Shown here piece after piece: positions 28,037 through 36,425 of a DNA stretch of 41,458 bases (position 1 is its first letter; each line of letters opens with the position of its first letter). The stretch spans positions 1 through 41,458 of the forward strand of contig CAIMCD010000011.1 of NCBI GenBank assembly GCA_903839405.1. The letters run 5' to 3'. The notes under the pieces were generated by a model. It saw nothing but the letters and a program-made list of their open reading frames with translations, was not told the origin of the DNA and made no database searches. The translations under genes were made by a program, and so were the position numbers. The stretch comes from an uncultured Chlorobiaceae bacterium (lineage in GTDB: Bacteria; Bacteroidota; Chlorobiia; Chlorobiales; Chlorobiaceae).

Positions 28037-28285
28037 ATGGAAAAGAAGTATGAGGTGGGTGACAATTTTTTTCGTGAAAAGATTATAGCGGCTGTTTTTT
28101 ATGGATTCCGTGCCCTCAAAAATCCCCTCTCGATAACGGTTCATCCTGAGCTGATGACGAAGATACGGGAGAACTTCAAGGACAAGTCGGTTGCGCCCAA
28201 ACGGGTTGGCGATGTGGAGATGTTTTTCGGCTTGCCGGTCATTGAGGATCCAACAAAAGAGAAGGACTATCTCTCGGTCAATTAA
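28037..28285 (+). CDS. Small protein of unknown function
   Basis: An 82-residue protein starting MEKKYEVGDNFFREKIIAAV. No family recognised. The reading looks genuine: a GGGAG ribosome binding site precedes the ATG, and the sequence alternates helix-like and loop segments (FYGFRALKNPLSITVHPELM, then KRVGDVEMFFGLPVIEDP). It has no cysteine, signal peptide or membrane segment. A GTG at 28031 in the same frame is an alternative start that would add two residues, but it overlaps the ribosome binding site. It stands alone between the orphan at 27585 and the rhodanese gene. Confidence 0.55.
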   Translation: MEKKYEVGDNFFREKIIAAVFYGFRALKNPLSITVHPELMTKIRENFKDKSVAPKRVGDVEMFFGLPVIEDPTKEKDYLSVN

Positions 28286-28481
28286 GCTCTCAACCGGGGC
28301 CGCACCGTTACCGCCCAATCAACAGCCAGCCTAAACGTTTGGAATTGGAGGATGACCACCATACCACTCAGCCGCCATCTCTACGCACCACACCATCCTG
28401 TGCCGCATCGGCCATCTTTATTTGGAAGATATCGTTACGGCATTCCTGTCGGGCAACCCGCCAGAGCTTCCAGTGCGCTTT

Positions 28482-28856
28482 TTATTTCCCCCATCCGAAT
28501 TTCTGCAACATCCATGAAGCGATTGATTGCTTCTCTTTTTTGTTAACCGGAAGCCCCTCCTTTGCCCAACGGCTCATGCCGTACTGCATGTTGAGTGCCT
28601 TGCGGTATCCGTGGTTCACCAGAAAACGGGTGGCGACGATGCTTCTGCTTCCGCTGTGACAGGCGATAATGAGCTGGCGGTTTTGCGGTATCTCCTTGAA
28701 ACGATGTTCAAGCTCGCGCAAGGGAATCTGTATGATACTCGGCACATCGAATGATTTTCTGGAAACTTCATGCGCTTCACGCACATCAACCAGCAGTGCT
28801 CCTTTTTGAAGCATGGCAAGGGCTTTCGATGGGGTGATTTCCCGAATGGTGTTCAT
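28482..28856 (-). CDS. Rhodanese-like sulfurtransferase domain protein
   Basis: A 124-residue single rhodanese domain: EITPSKALAMLQKGALLVDVREAHEV at the start, and the active-site loop IACHSGSRS with the persulfide-carrying Cys in C-x-x-G-x-R. Such proteins carry sulfane sulfur and are plausible in a sulfide- and thiosulfate-oxidising phototroph. No secretion signal is visible, so it is cytoplasmic. The frame stays open to an ATG at 28925, but the ATG at 28856 gives the normal domain start. Neither start has a ribosome binding site. A CsoR/CstR-like palindrome and a possible promoter lie upstream at 28988-29034. Confidence 0.88.
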   Translation of the reverse strand: MNTIREITPSKALAMLQKGALLVDVREAHEVSRKSFDVPSIIQIPLRELEHRFKEIPQNRQLIIACHSGSRSIVATRFLVNHGYRKALNMQYGMSRWAKEGLPVNKKEKQSIASWMLQKFGWGK

Positions 28857-28987
28857 AGTAAAGTTGTTATCGGCTTTATGACATCCGCCTTCATCACTAT
28901 TGAGCAAGGCGATGATTAAAGGCATTTTGCATTTTTAAAAGGAGCTGCTGGTTTACAAGGAGGTGTGAAAACCGCACTGCAATACCA

Positions 28988-29004
28988 ATACCCCGTACGG
29001 GTAT
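28988..29004. promoter_or_regulatory. CsoR/CstR-like operator upstream of the rhodanese gene
   Basis: A perfect inverted repeat ATACCC-N5-GGGTAT (28988-28993 and 28999-29004). CsoR-family regulators (copper-sensing CsoR, persulfide-sensing CstR) bind G/C-rich palindromes of this general kind flanked by TA. It lies at the predicted transcription start of the minus-strand promoter at 29007-29034, where a repressor would block initiation. No CsoR gene is in the window. Confidence 0.45.
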
Positions 29005-29006
29005 GT

Positions 29007-29034
29007 ATAGTACGAAAAATCAGGTAAAGCACAA
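29007..29034 (-). promoter_or_regulatory. Possible promoter of the rhodanese gene
   Basis: On the minus strand, TTGTGC (29034-29029) and TACTAT (29012-29007) are spaced by 16 bases and resemble a sigma-70-type -35/-10 pair. The predicted start of transcription falls in the palindrome at 28988-29004. Confidence 0.4.
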
Positions 29035-29059
29035 CCGATTTTCTTCTATGGCTAATAAA

Positions 29060-29528
29060 TCAGAGCAGTTGTTCATTCATTTTTAGGCACTCCCCGCTAT
29101 CCGGCGGCCAGGCGACCGAGAGGCGGTGATGGTAGGAGGGGGTTTCATGCCAGAGGCACCACAAGGGTGGCGGGGGAGCTTTAATCTGCCGCAATGGTGG
29201 CTCTCTTCAGGGCGCGCTCAATTGTTATGAGCGAGAAGGGGAGCGAAAGAGCACGTCCGTCAGCCTTGGCAACCGCCTCGCGTGCCGTCCATAACTCGGT
29301 AAAGCGTGCCGCTCGTGCCCGCTCCGGGAGCAAGGCGAGCTTGGTTGTTTGCTGATGACTCAGGCCAAAAGCTGACCAATCATGCCGGGGAGTGTTGTTG
29401 TGATTGATGGCCTCACCGTCAACGCCAACCGCTCCGGCTTCGCTGAGGATGTTGAGCCACTCAGGCGGAGTAGCGGCTATGCCTTGCACGTCATCTGTCC
29501 ATACCTTTACGGCAGCTTGATTATCCAT
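29060..29528 (-). pseudogene. Decayed Sfp-type 4'-phosphopantetheinyl transferase
   Basis: The intact first frame (ATG at 29528, preceded by AGGTGAG; stop at 29181-29183) gives 115 residues. It starts like the first strand of an Sfp-type transferase (VKVWTDDV), then jumps to AVGVDGE (normally GVDIE) and continues to FTELWTAREAVAKADGRALSL, the WTxKEA metal-binding motif. About 80 residues that normally lie between, including the FNxSH motif, are missing. Past the stop the next frame continues with WCLWHETPSYHHRLSVAWPP, a typical C-terminus of this family, to a stop at 29060-29062. So the gene carries an internal deletion plus a late frameshift. It once activated carrier proteins with phosphopantetheine; now it is most likely inactive. 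Confidence 0.65.
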
Positions 29529-29803
29529 ACTCACCTGCTACCTGTTGGCGGAACTCTTTAAGCTTGTAATCTATATTTTTTCCTAAACGCAAAAGCTGCG
29601 GCGAAGCCTTTTTGTTACGGATGCTCTAATTCCTGGATCAGGGTTTACATTTTTATTGTCAGGATCATTATCTTTCATTTCGGTATATTGACCGTATATC
29701 TCCTGTTAACCCTCTTTTTCCCTTGAGTGCCGAATGCTTTTCCCTGTCAATTCAACATTCAAATATTTGCTCTGACCTGTTTAAAGAACCGAATTTTTTT
29801 GCA

Positions 29804-32800
29804 ATGGAACTACTTTCAATCGGCACGCTGCATACCGGGTTGCTCCATCATATCAGTGATGCGGTTATTCTTGTTGACAGCTCCTCCCGGATTGATTTTT
29901 TGAATACAGCCGCAGAACGGTTGACCGGGTTGCAGCAGAGCGATCTCAAAGGTCAAAAGATCGGCAATATTTTTCGTCTTGCTGCCCAAAAACAAGGATG
30001 GAGTGCAGAAGATATGCTGGCGCAGCTTTTTGCCAAAGAGGAGCCTGAAGCGCTTGATGCTTGTGGCGTTCTGACCGACTTCGCGGGCACGGAGCGGCCG
30101 ATAGATGGTAAAATCGTTGCGGTAAAAGATGACAATGGCAGCAGTTCCTATGCGGCATTCATTGTTCGTCCCAAAGAGTCTTGTGATGGCGTTGCTGCAT
30201 CAACCCAGCACCATCTGAATCATAGTGAAGAGCTGCGCCATCTGGCGCAGGAGGTGGCAAACGTCGGAGCGTGGGAGTGGGATCTTGTGAGCAACCGGAT
30301 TATCTGTTCCGATGAGCTTTGGCGGCTTAACGCTCTTGAGCTGCCTCGTTCGGAGCCATTTTATGAAATCTGGCGCGAGACTCTCCATCCGGATGAGCGC
30401 GAACGGGTTGAGCATCTGCTTCAGGAAGCCATTCGTACCGGTAGTGAGCTGAATGCTGAGTGGCGTGTGGCGCCTCTTGATGGCAAGGAGCGGTGGCTGA
30501 TGGCACGGGCAAGGGTGATTCATGACCGAGAGGGGGTAGCGGTGAAGATGATCGGCATTACGGTCGATATAACCGAACGCAAGCGAGCGGAAGAGAAGCG
30601 TCTGGAAAGCGATGAGCGTTATTGGCTGCTTTTTAACAATACGCTCAATGGATTGGCCTATTGCCGAATCATTATTGAGGAGGGCAGGGCGGTGGATTTC
30701 GTTTGTGAAAAGGTTAATTCACGAGTCGAAACCATGACCGGCTGGAAAAATATAAAGCGGATAGAGAACCGGAGAATATCGGAGCTGGTGCCGGGTATTC
30801 ATGAGTACGATCCACTACCACTCAAGGTCTATGAACGCGTAGCCATGACAGGCGAGCCGGAGCGCTTTGAGTGTTATATGGCGCAACTCCAGATGTGGCT
30901 TGATATCTCCGTGTTCAGTCCGAAAACAGGGTATTTCATTGTCGCTTTTGATATCATCACCGAACGCAAACGCATAGAACAGGCCTTGCGTGAGAGCGAA
31001 AAGAAGTTCCGTTCCATTACGGAACAAATGGCCGAGATGGTTTTTGTGCTTGATGCCGAAGGCATTATAACCTATGTCTCTCCGGCGATTGAAAAAATTT
31101 CCGGCTATACCTCCCAGGAAGTTATTGGGCATCTCTTTACCGATTTTTTTGTTGGAGGCGAAAGTTCCGTTGCATTGGCCCAATACAATGAAACCTTGTC
31201 GAGTGATGTTACGGCTCATGTTCATGAATTCAGGATCCGTAAAAAAAACGGTTCATTTTTTTATGGCGAGGTGCATGTTCATTATTCCCGCGATCAGGGC
31301 AGTGTCGGAGCGATAGGTCTCTTGCATGATATTACGGAACGTAAACGCAACGAGGCGGTTATGGAGTTTCGTCTGCGCCTCTTGCAGCTATCGGACAGCT
31401 ATTCGCTTGAAGAGTTGTTGCGGGCCACGCTTGACGAAGCGGAGAAGTTGACCCAAAGCACGATTGGCTTTATTCACTTTCTCAATCCTGACCAGATATC
31501 CATTTCACTGCAGGCCTGGTCAACGAGTACGGAAAAGCATCTCTGCCAGGTAAAAGAGTTCAGGCGCCACTATGCCTTGAGTGAAGCCGGTGTCTGGGCT
31601 GATGCCATACGCGAAGGCCGGGCGTTGATCCACAATAGTTATGAGTCGCTCTCAACCCGTAAAGGGATGCCGCAAGGTCATGTTGAGCTTATGCGCGAGA
31701 TGGTTGTCCCGGTTATGCGAAGCGGAAAGATTTGCGCCGTGATCGGTATCGGCAACAAAGCTGAGGATTATAACCAGGATGATCTCAAGATGCTGACCAG
31801 CCTGGCCGATATTGCCTGGGACATTGCTGCCCGAAAGCAGGCCGAGCTGTCGGAAAGCAACATTCAGCATGAGCTGCTGCAGGCCCAGAAGATGGAGTTG
31901 GTTGGTCGGTTGGCCGGAGGTATTGCCCATGATTTCAACAACATGCTCTATGTGATTTTAGGGCATACGGAAATGGCATTATTGGATGAGCCGCTTGACC
32001 AGTCACTGAAAGAAAATCTCCAGGAGATTTATAATGCGGCCGAGCGATCAGCCGAACTGACCCGTCAGTTGCTTGCTTTTGCCCGAAAGCAACCCCTGAT
32101 TCCAAAGGTGCTTGATTTGAACCTTGTTATCGAAGGCACCCTCAGTATGCTCCGGCGTCTTATTGGTGAAGATATTACGCTGGAGTGGCATCCTGACCCG
32201 GAACTTGCCCTGGTCAACATGGATGCCTCTCATATTGACCAAATTCTGACCAACCTTTGTGTCAATGCCCGTGATGCCATTTCGGAGAAAGGCCGAATTG
32301 TTATCGAAACAAAAAATGTGCGGTTTGACGAATCCTTTCCGGTTGATCAGGCTGAAATTTATTTCGGAGACTATGTGATGCTTTCCGTGAGTGATAACGG
32401 TTGCGGGATTGCAAAAAACGATGCCGGATATATTTTCGAGCCCTTTTTTACCACCAAGGAGTTTGGTCAGGGTGTCGGGTTGGGGCTCTCGACGGTGTAT
32501 GGTATTGTGAAGCAGAATGAGGGCTTTATCAAGTTCTCCACGGAATCGGGCAAAGGCACCAGCTTCAGGGTTTATTTTCAGAAGTATAGGGGATGCCCTC
32601 TCTCTGCCGATATGGAAAGCCAGATAGAGCGGCCTGCGTTCGGAGAGGAGACCATACTCATTGTTGATGACGAAAATGAGATTTTGAAACTCAGTAAAAT
32701 GATTCTTCAGAAATATGGCTATCAGGTCGTGACGGCAAGTACACCCGGTCAGGCTCTCCGCGTGGCCGAAGAGTATGGGGGTGAGATTCATTTACTTTTT

Positions 32801-33016
32801 TCCGACATCATTATGCCTGAAATGAACGGGCACGAGCTATCAAAAAAAATGTTGTCGATCTACCCGAATATCAAGACCCTTTTTATGTCTGGATACACGG
32901 CCGATATCCTTGCTGCTCATGGAGGGGTTGAGGCGGGTATTAATGTCATCCAGAAACCGTTTTCCGTAAAAGTTATGATGCAAAAGGTTTATGATGCCAT
33001 GCATGATAACGCTTGA
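29804..33016 (+). CDS. Multi-PAS/GAF hybrid sensor histidine kinase
   Basis: A 1070-residue soluble hybrid kinase. From the ATG at 29804: PAS 1 about 14-119, PAS 2 about 151-259, PAS 3 about 271-387, PAS 4 about 401-512 (three end in ITERKR- or DITERKR-type linkers), and GAF about 525-680. HisKA follows with GGIAHDFNN and phospho-acceptor His709, then a HATPase domain with NARDAI, DNGCGI and GVGLGLSTVYG. The receiver domain covers about 948-1065, with phospho-acceptor Asp1001 in FSDIIMP and the KPF lysine. No transmembrane segment is seen, so it senses a cytoplasmic cue such as redox, a small ligand or light. No partner regulator is adjacent. The frame extends up to a TTG at 29723, but the PAS region begins right after the ATG. 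Confidence 0.92.
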   Translation: MELLSIGTLHTGLLHHISDAVILVDSSSRIDFLNTAAERLTGLQQSDLKGQKIGNIFRLAAQKQGWSAEDMLAQLFAKEEPEALDACGVLTDFAGTERPIDGKIVAVKDDNGSSSYAAFIVRPKESCDGVAASTQHHLNHSEELRHLAQEVANVGAWEWDLVSNRIICSDELWRLNALELPRSEPFYEIWRETLHPDERERVEHLLQEAIRTGSELNAEWRVAPLDGKERWLMARARVIHDREGVAVKMIGITVDITERKRAEEKRLESDERYWLLFNNTLNGLAYCRIIIEEGRAVDFVCEKVNSRVETMTGWKNIKRIENRRISELVPGIHEYDPLPLKVYERVAMTGEPERFECYMAQLQMWLDISVFSPKTGYFIVAFDIITERKRIEQALRESEKKFRSITEQMAEMVFVLDAEGIITYVSPAIEKISGYTSQEVIGHLFTDFFVGGESSVALAQYNETLSSDVTAHVHEFRIRKKNGSFFYGEVHVHYSRDQGSVGAIGLLHDITERKRNEAVMEFRLRLLQLSDSYSLEELLRATLDEAEKLTQSTIGFIHFLNPDQISISLQAWSTSTEKHLCQVKEFRRHYALSEAGVWADAIREGRALIHNSYESLSTRKGMPQGHVELMREMVVPVMRSGKICAVIGIGNKAEDYNQDDLKMLTSLADIAWDIAARKQAELSESNIQHELLQAQKMELVGRLAGGIAHDFNNMLYVILGHTEMALLDEPLDQSLKENLQEIYNAAERSAELTRQLLAFARKQPLIPKVLDLNLVIEGTLSMLRRLIGEDITLEWHPDPELALVNMDASHIDQILTNLCVNARDAISEKGRIVIETKNVRFDESFPVDQAEIYFGDYVMLSVSDNGCGIAKNDAGYIFEPFFTTKEFGQGVGLGLSTVYGIVKQNEGFIKFSTESGKGTSFRVYFQKYRGCPLSADMESQIERPAFGEETILIVDDENEILKLSKMILQKYGYQVVTASTPGQALRVAEEYGGEIHLLFSDIIMPEMNGHELSKKMLSIYPNIKTLFMSGYTADILAAHGGVEAGINVIQKPFSVKVMMQKVYDAMHDNA

Positions 33017-33058
33017 ACCCGGCTCTTCTTGCTGGAAAGGTTTTTAAGTGAGATGCTG

Positions 33059-33098
33059 GAAAAGGCACCTTGCCAGTGTATCGGCAAGGTGCCTTTTT
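33059..33098 (+). terminator. Bidirectional terminator between the kinase and chlorosome genes
   Basis: A near-perfect 15-base stem, AAAAGGCACCTTGCC and GGCAAGGTGCCTTTTT, around an 8-base loop. There are T runs on both strands. It serves the plus-strand kinase and the minus-strand chlorosome gene that converge on it. Confidence 0.93.
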
Positions 33099-33117
33099 AA
33101 ATTGAAAGAAGGATGGG

Positions 33118-33345
33118 TTACTTTTTAGGCGTCACGATAGACAAGACGCCCTGTATGCCCTGACCGACAGCGTTTAACAGGCTTCCCAGAAGATCAATTG
33201 CTGTTTTGGCAAGAGGCTCAACAATCTGAACCGTAGTTCTGATACCACCATTGAGCAGATCAAGCGGCAGGCGCATAAGGTCACCGGCACTCTCTAAAAG
33301 AGAGTTCGGGGCATTTGATACATGAACATTGGATCCGTTTGACAT
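33118..33345 (-). CDS. Chlorosome envelope protein, CsmB/CsmF family
   Basis: A 75-residue amphipathic protein starting MSNGSNVHV and containing IVEPLAKTAIDLLGSLLN, with the end VTPKK. Start, length, the EPLAKT-DLLG core and the Lys-rich end resemble CsmB and CsmF, small proteins of the chlorosome envelope known only from green sulfur bacteria and relatives. CsmB and CsmF are similar and I cannot decide between them. It is transcribed alone, and the 127 bases upstream are A+T-rich with no ribosome binding site I can see. This gene is the best marker for the organism. Function: coats the bacteriochlorophyll-filled light-harvesting organelle on the cytoplasmic side. Confidence 0.8.
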   Translation of the reverse strand: MSNGSNVHVSNAPNSLLESAGDLMRLPLDLLNGGIRTTVQIVEPLAKTAIDLLGSLLNAVGQGIQGVLSIVTPKK

Positions 33346-33472
33346 GGCTAGTTTTGTTTAGGTTTGTGAAGAAAGACAAAAAAACCAATTCAGTGTTAAG
33401 GGAGTTTACACTTTTTTTAACGCTAAAAGAAAAAGAAACCCTTGCGGCAAGCTTTGCAATTCCGATGCAAGC

Positions 33473-34132
33473 TCACCCCTTTTCGCCCACGATTGCACCC
33501 TCTTCATCAAGCTCTGGATAAGGCCTCTCTTGCTCCCTCAGCTCCCGGCTCAGGCGCGGATAGGCCATTTCAAACAGCATCTGCTCAAATCGTTCGGCTC
33601 CAAGCTGCGGCTTCCTGTACATCCCTTTCAGCTCTCTCTGCCGCTCTGCTTCAAAGAGGATAACTGCTGTTGCGACCGAGACATTGAGCGACTCAACCAT
33701 CCCATGCATGGGAATCTGGATCAAGTGATTTGCCCCGCCGATGGCCTCTTCAGAAATCCCGTCCCATTCGGCCCCGACAACCAGAGCGGTCGGCAGGGTA
33801 TAGTCAATACTCCGGAAATCAACCGAGCCTGGTTTGTTGGTTGCTGCAAGAATCTGCACTCCCTCGGCCGAGAGTTTCCGGTAAACGGTTTCAATATCAT
33901 GATAGAGCTGCAGGTCTATCCATTTGCTTGCTCCTGCGGCGGCATCCTGACAGGCATAGATGGTTTTGCGGTGTGAGACGCCGTGGATTTCACGGATGCC
34001 GACCCCTTCACAACTCCGGATAATGGCCGAGAGGTTGTGCGCTTTGTTGACATTATCCATGACCACCGTCAAGTCCGGCTGGCTATGGAGCAGCATGCGC
34101 CGGATTTTGCGGAATCGTTCTGGTGCGATCAA
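33473..34132 (-). CDS. trmH: tRNA (guanosine-2'-O-)-methyltransferase, SpoU/TrmH family
   Basis: A 219-residue SPOUT methyltransferase that methylates the 2'-OH of G18 in tRNA. It has motif 1 (NVNKAHNLSAIIRSCEGVG, with the catalytic Arg), motif 2 (ALVVGAEWDGIS) and motif 3 (IPMHGMVESLNVSVATAVIL). These, and a C-terminal tail specific to TrmH (RELKGMYRKPQLG), support TrmH over RlmB-type enzymes. The start is an ATG at 34132. Confidence 0.93.
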   Translation of the reverse strand: MIAPERFRKIRRMLLHSQPDLTVVMDNVNKAHNLSAIIRSCEGVGIREIHGVSHRKTIYACQDAAAGASKWIDLQLYHDIETVYRKLSAEGVQILAATNKPGSVDFRSIDYTLPTALVVGAEWDGISEEAIGGANHLIQIPMHGMVESLNVSVATAVILFEAERQRELKGMYRKPQLGAERFEQMLFEMAYPRLSRELREQERPYPELDEEGAIVGEKG

Positions 34133-34353
34133 GATGGTGTTATATCGATTGATGAAGCGTGATCAAGCGAACTCGCTGAAGAGTAAGAAAGCTATTTTTC
34201 CTGATTCTCCAAGAGCACGGGATGTGTTCTATTTTGCGAAGGGAAGAAATTTTAGCTATATCATTGTTACAGCCATCCAAAACCGGCAATGATCAAGATA
34301 CCATGGAACTGGGTTCTGTGCCGAAGCGAGTGAGCTATTGCTAGCCGATTACT

Positions 34354-35427
34354 ATGAGGCCTCATAATAAAAAACATCCCCATCTTGAGCGCCTGCTTCA
34401 GAAAGCAATGCCGGTCACTCTTGATAACTCCTCCAGGGTGCTCATCCTCAGCGACCTGCATATGGGCAATGGCGGCCGGCGAGATGAGTTCCGCCGCAAC
34501 GCCGAGCTGGTTCGTGCCATGCTTGGAAGCTACTATCTGGAGGAACAATACAGCCTTGTATTGAACGGTGACGTTGAGGAGCTGTTCAAGTTTCCGCTTG
34601 AGAGCATTGCACAGGAGTGGGGTGACTTTTACGATCTCTTTTTGCAGTTCAAGGAGCACGGTTTTTTCTGGAAGACCTACGGGAACCATGACTCCTCCTT
34701 GATTGAAGAGACCGAGTACCGGCTTGGTTCCTCCCTGGTTGAGGCGCTGAAGTTCCAGTATGGCGATGAAACAATTTTTCTCTTTCACGGTCACCAGGCT
34801 TCGGAGCTGTTGTGGGAGACCTACCCCATTGTCAGCCGCTCGGTTGTTTTTTTTCTGCGTTACATAGCCAAACCCTTTGGCATCCGAAATTTTTCCAGCG
34901 CCTATAACAGCCGCCGCAAGTTTGCCATCGAAAAGTCGATATACGAGTTTTCCAATCAGGCCAAACTGGTTTCAATTATTGGTCATACCCATCGCCCGCT
35001 CTTTGAATCGCTCTCCAAGGTCGATTTTCTTAACTACCGAATCGAGGAGCTTTGCCGGGCTTATCCGGAAGCTGACCTTGAGCAGCGCACGGTTATCAAG
35101 CAGAAAATCGGTTCCCTGAAGAGTGAGCTTGACGCCTGTTACAAGCAGGGGAAGAAGATCGGGCTCCGCAGCGGCCTCTACAATACCATTACCATTCCAA
35201 GCATTTTCAACTCCGGCTGTGCCATTGGAAAGCGCGGCATTACGGCCCTTGAAATCGAGGGGCGCAAAATCCGGCTGGTCTACTGGTATAATGGCAAGCA
35301 GAGCCGCCGTTTTATCAGTGACCGGGATAACCGGCCGCAGGAGCTTGGTTCAACCGGTTTTTTCAGGATTGTGCTGAACGAAGACTCTCTCGATTACGTT
35401 TTTTCAAGACTTCACCTTCTGGCCTGA
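34354..35427 (+). CDS. Calcineurin-like metallophosphoesterase
   Basis: A 357-residue metal-dependent phosphoesterase with the full motif set: ILSDLHMGNGG (residues 30-40), NGDVEELF (about 71), GNHD (about 111), FHGHQ (about 147) and IIGHTHRP (about 210). Length and spacing are unlike LpxH (about 240 residues), and an insert of about 60 residues after GHTHRP contains a coiled, Lys-rich segment (EQRTVIKQKIGSLKSELD). The substrate is unknown. It precedes the exported protein gene by 45 bases and could be co-transcribed with it. Confidence 0.85.
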   Translation: MRPHNKKHPHLERLLQKAMPVTLDNSSRVLILSDLHMGNGGRRDEFRRNAELVRAMLGSYYLEEQYSLVLNGDVEELFKFPLESIAQEWGDFYDLFLQFKEHGFFWKTYGNHDSSLIEETEYRLGSSLVEALKFQYGDETIFLFHGHQASELLWETYPIVSRSVVFFLRYIAKPFGIRNFSSAYNSRRKFAIEKSIYEFSNQAKLVSIIGHTHRPLFESLSKVDFLNYRIEELCRAYPEADLEQRTVIKQKIGSLKSELDACYKQGKKIGLRSGLYNTITIPSIFNSGCAIGKRGITALEIEGRKIRLVYWYNGKQSRRFISDRDNRPQELGSTGFFRIVLNEDSLDYVFSRLHLLA

Positions 35428-35472
35428 AGAGCTGACGAGAAACGATTCAATCAAAAAGAGAGAGGAGCGATC

Positions 35473-36360
35473 ATGAACCGATTTTGCAGCAGACCGGCGA
35501 TTCTGGTAATTGTTCTGGCGGTTTTTGTTTTCACTTCCAACGCCCTTGCCCGCGACTCGGCAATACTTTCCCACTACAATGTTACGGCGTCTCCATCCCG
35601 CGTCTTTAAACTCCCGGCTTTTCTGCGTGAAATATCGGGCATAGCACTTTCACCCGACGGGCGTCTGTTTTGCCATGGTGACGAAGAGGGCACTCTGTAT
35701 CAGGTTGACCCGGCAACCGGAGCGGTGGTGAAGCAATTCCAGCTTGTTGAGGGCAAGCACAACCGGAAGGAGCAGATAAAGGCGGATTTTGAGGATATAG
35801 CCATTGTGGGGGAGCGATTTTTTCTGGTCACCAGTTCCGGCACCCTCTACGAGTTCCGCGAAGGAGGAAACAAGGAGGATGTGACGGCGGTGAAATATAA
35901 TACCCTGCTCGACAGCTCCTATGACGTTGAAGGGCTCTGTTACGATGCCTCAAAGGGTGAACTGCTGCTTGCCTGCAAAGCCGCCTCCCCAAAAAGCCGG
36001 AGCGGTAAAAACTTCCGTGAGGTTTACGCCTTCTCCCTCAAAACCATGAGCTTGAGTCCAGTGCCGCGCTTTCTGCTGGACGCTGCTACCATTGCCAAAG
36101 CCGCAGGAGAAAAAAAAGAGTTCAATCCTTCCGCCATACTGCCCTATCCAGAGTCTGAGAGCGTTCTTATGATCTCTTCCCATGCACACCTCATTGCGGA
36201 AATCTCAGCCCGTGACGGCCGCTTGCTTGGTGTGGCAAAGCTCCCTAAAAAGTACCACATCCAGCCTGAAGGTCTGGCCCTGCTCTCCGACAAAACACTG
36301 CTCATCAGTGACGAAGGCCCGGAGCATGGCACCATAAACCGCTACAATTTCAAAAAATAA
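35473..36360 (+). CDS. Exported SdiA-regulated-type beta-propeller protein
   Basis: A 295-residue protein with an N-terminal signal peptide (ILVIVLAVFVFTSNALA, cleavage likely after residue 26 or so). It continues with repeated strand motifs: EISGIALSPDGRLFCHGDE, ADFEDIAIVGERFFLVTSSGTLYEF, DVEGLCYDASKGELLLACK and QPEGLALLSDKTLLISDEG. The pattern, including E-x-x-D-I/GL-x-Y-D, fits the SdiA-regulated (YjiK-like) family, whose role is not known. It should act in the periplasm or at the cell surface. The ATG follows the strong ribosome binding site AGAGAGGAG. Confidence 0.8.
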   Translation: MNRFCSRPAILVIVLAVFVFTSNALARDSAILSHYNVTASPSRVFKLPAFLREISGIALSPDGRLFCHGDEEGTLYQVDPATGAVVKQFQLVEGKHNRKEQIKADFEDIAIVGERFFLVTSSGTLYEFREGGNKEDVTAVKYNTLLDSSYDVEGLCYDASKGELLLACKAASPKSRSGKNFREVYAFSLKTMSLSPVPRFLLDAATIAKAAGEKKEFNPSAILPYPESESVLMISSHAHLIAEISARDGRLLGVAKLPKKYHIQPEGLALLSDKTLLISDEGPEHGTINRYNFKK

Positions 36361-36425
36361 CCGCTGTTTGATAATCTTTTGTGGCCTGAGCTGCAAAATG
36401 ATGGGTGATTGGTGCAAAATAGTGC

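Noticed and set aside
26276..29176. A possible tRNA-Pro attachment site duplicated at about 29167-29176 (shared CCCGCCACCC)
   Set aside because: Only ten bases match, they are in inverted orientation and lie within the decayed transferase gene, and no integrase is present, so chance is the better explanation.
29060..29528. Reading the 117-codon frame as a complete small AcpS-type holo-ACP synthase
   Set aside because: AcpS has its metal Asp within the first ten residues and F-A-x-K-E-A; here the motifs are Sfp-like (GVDxE, WTxxEA), and the C-terminus is found in another frame.
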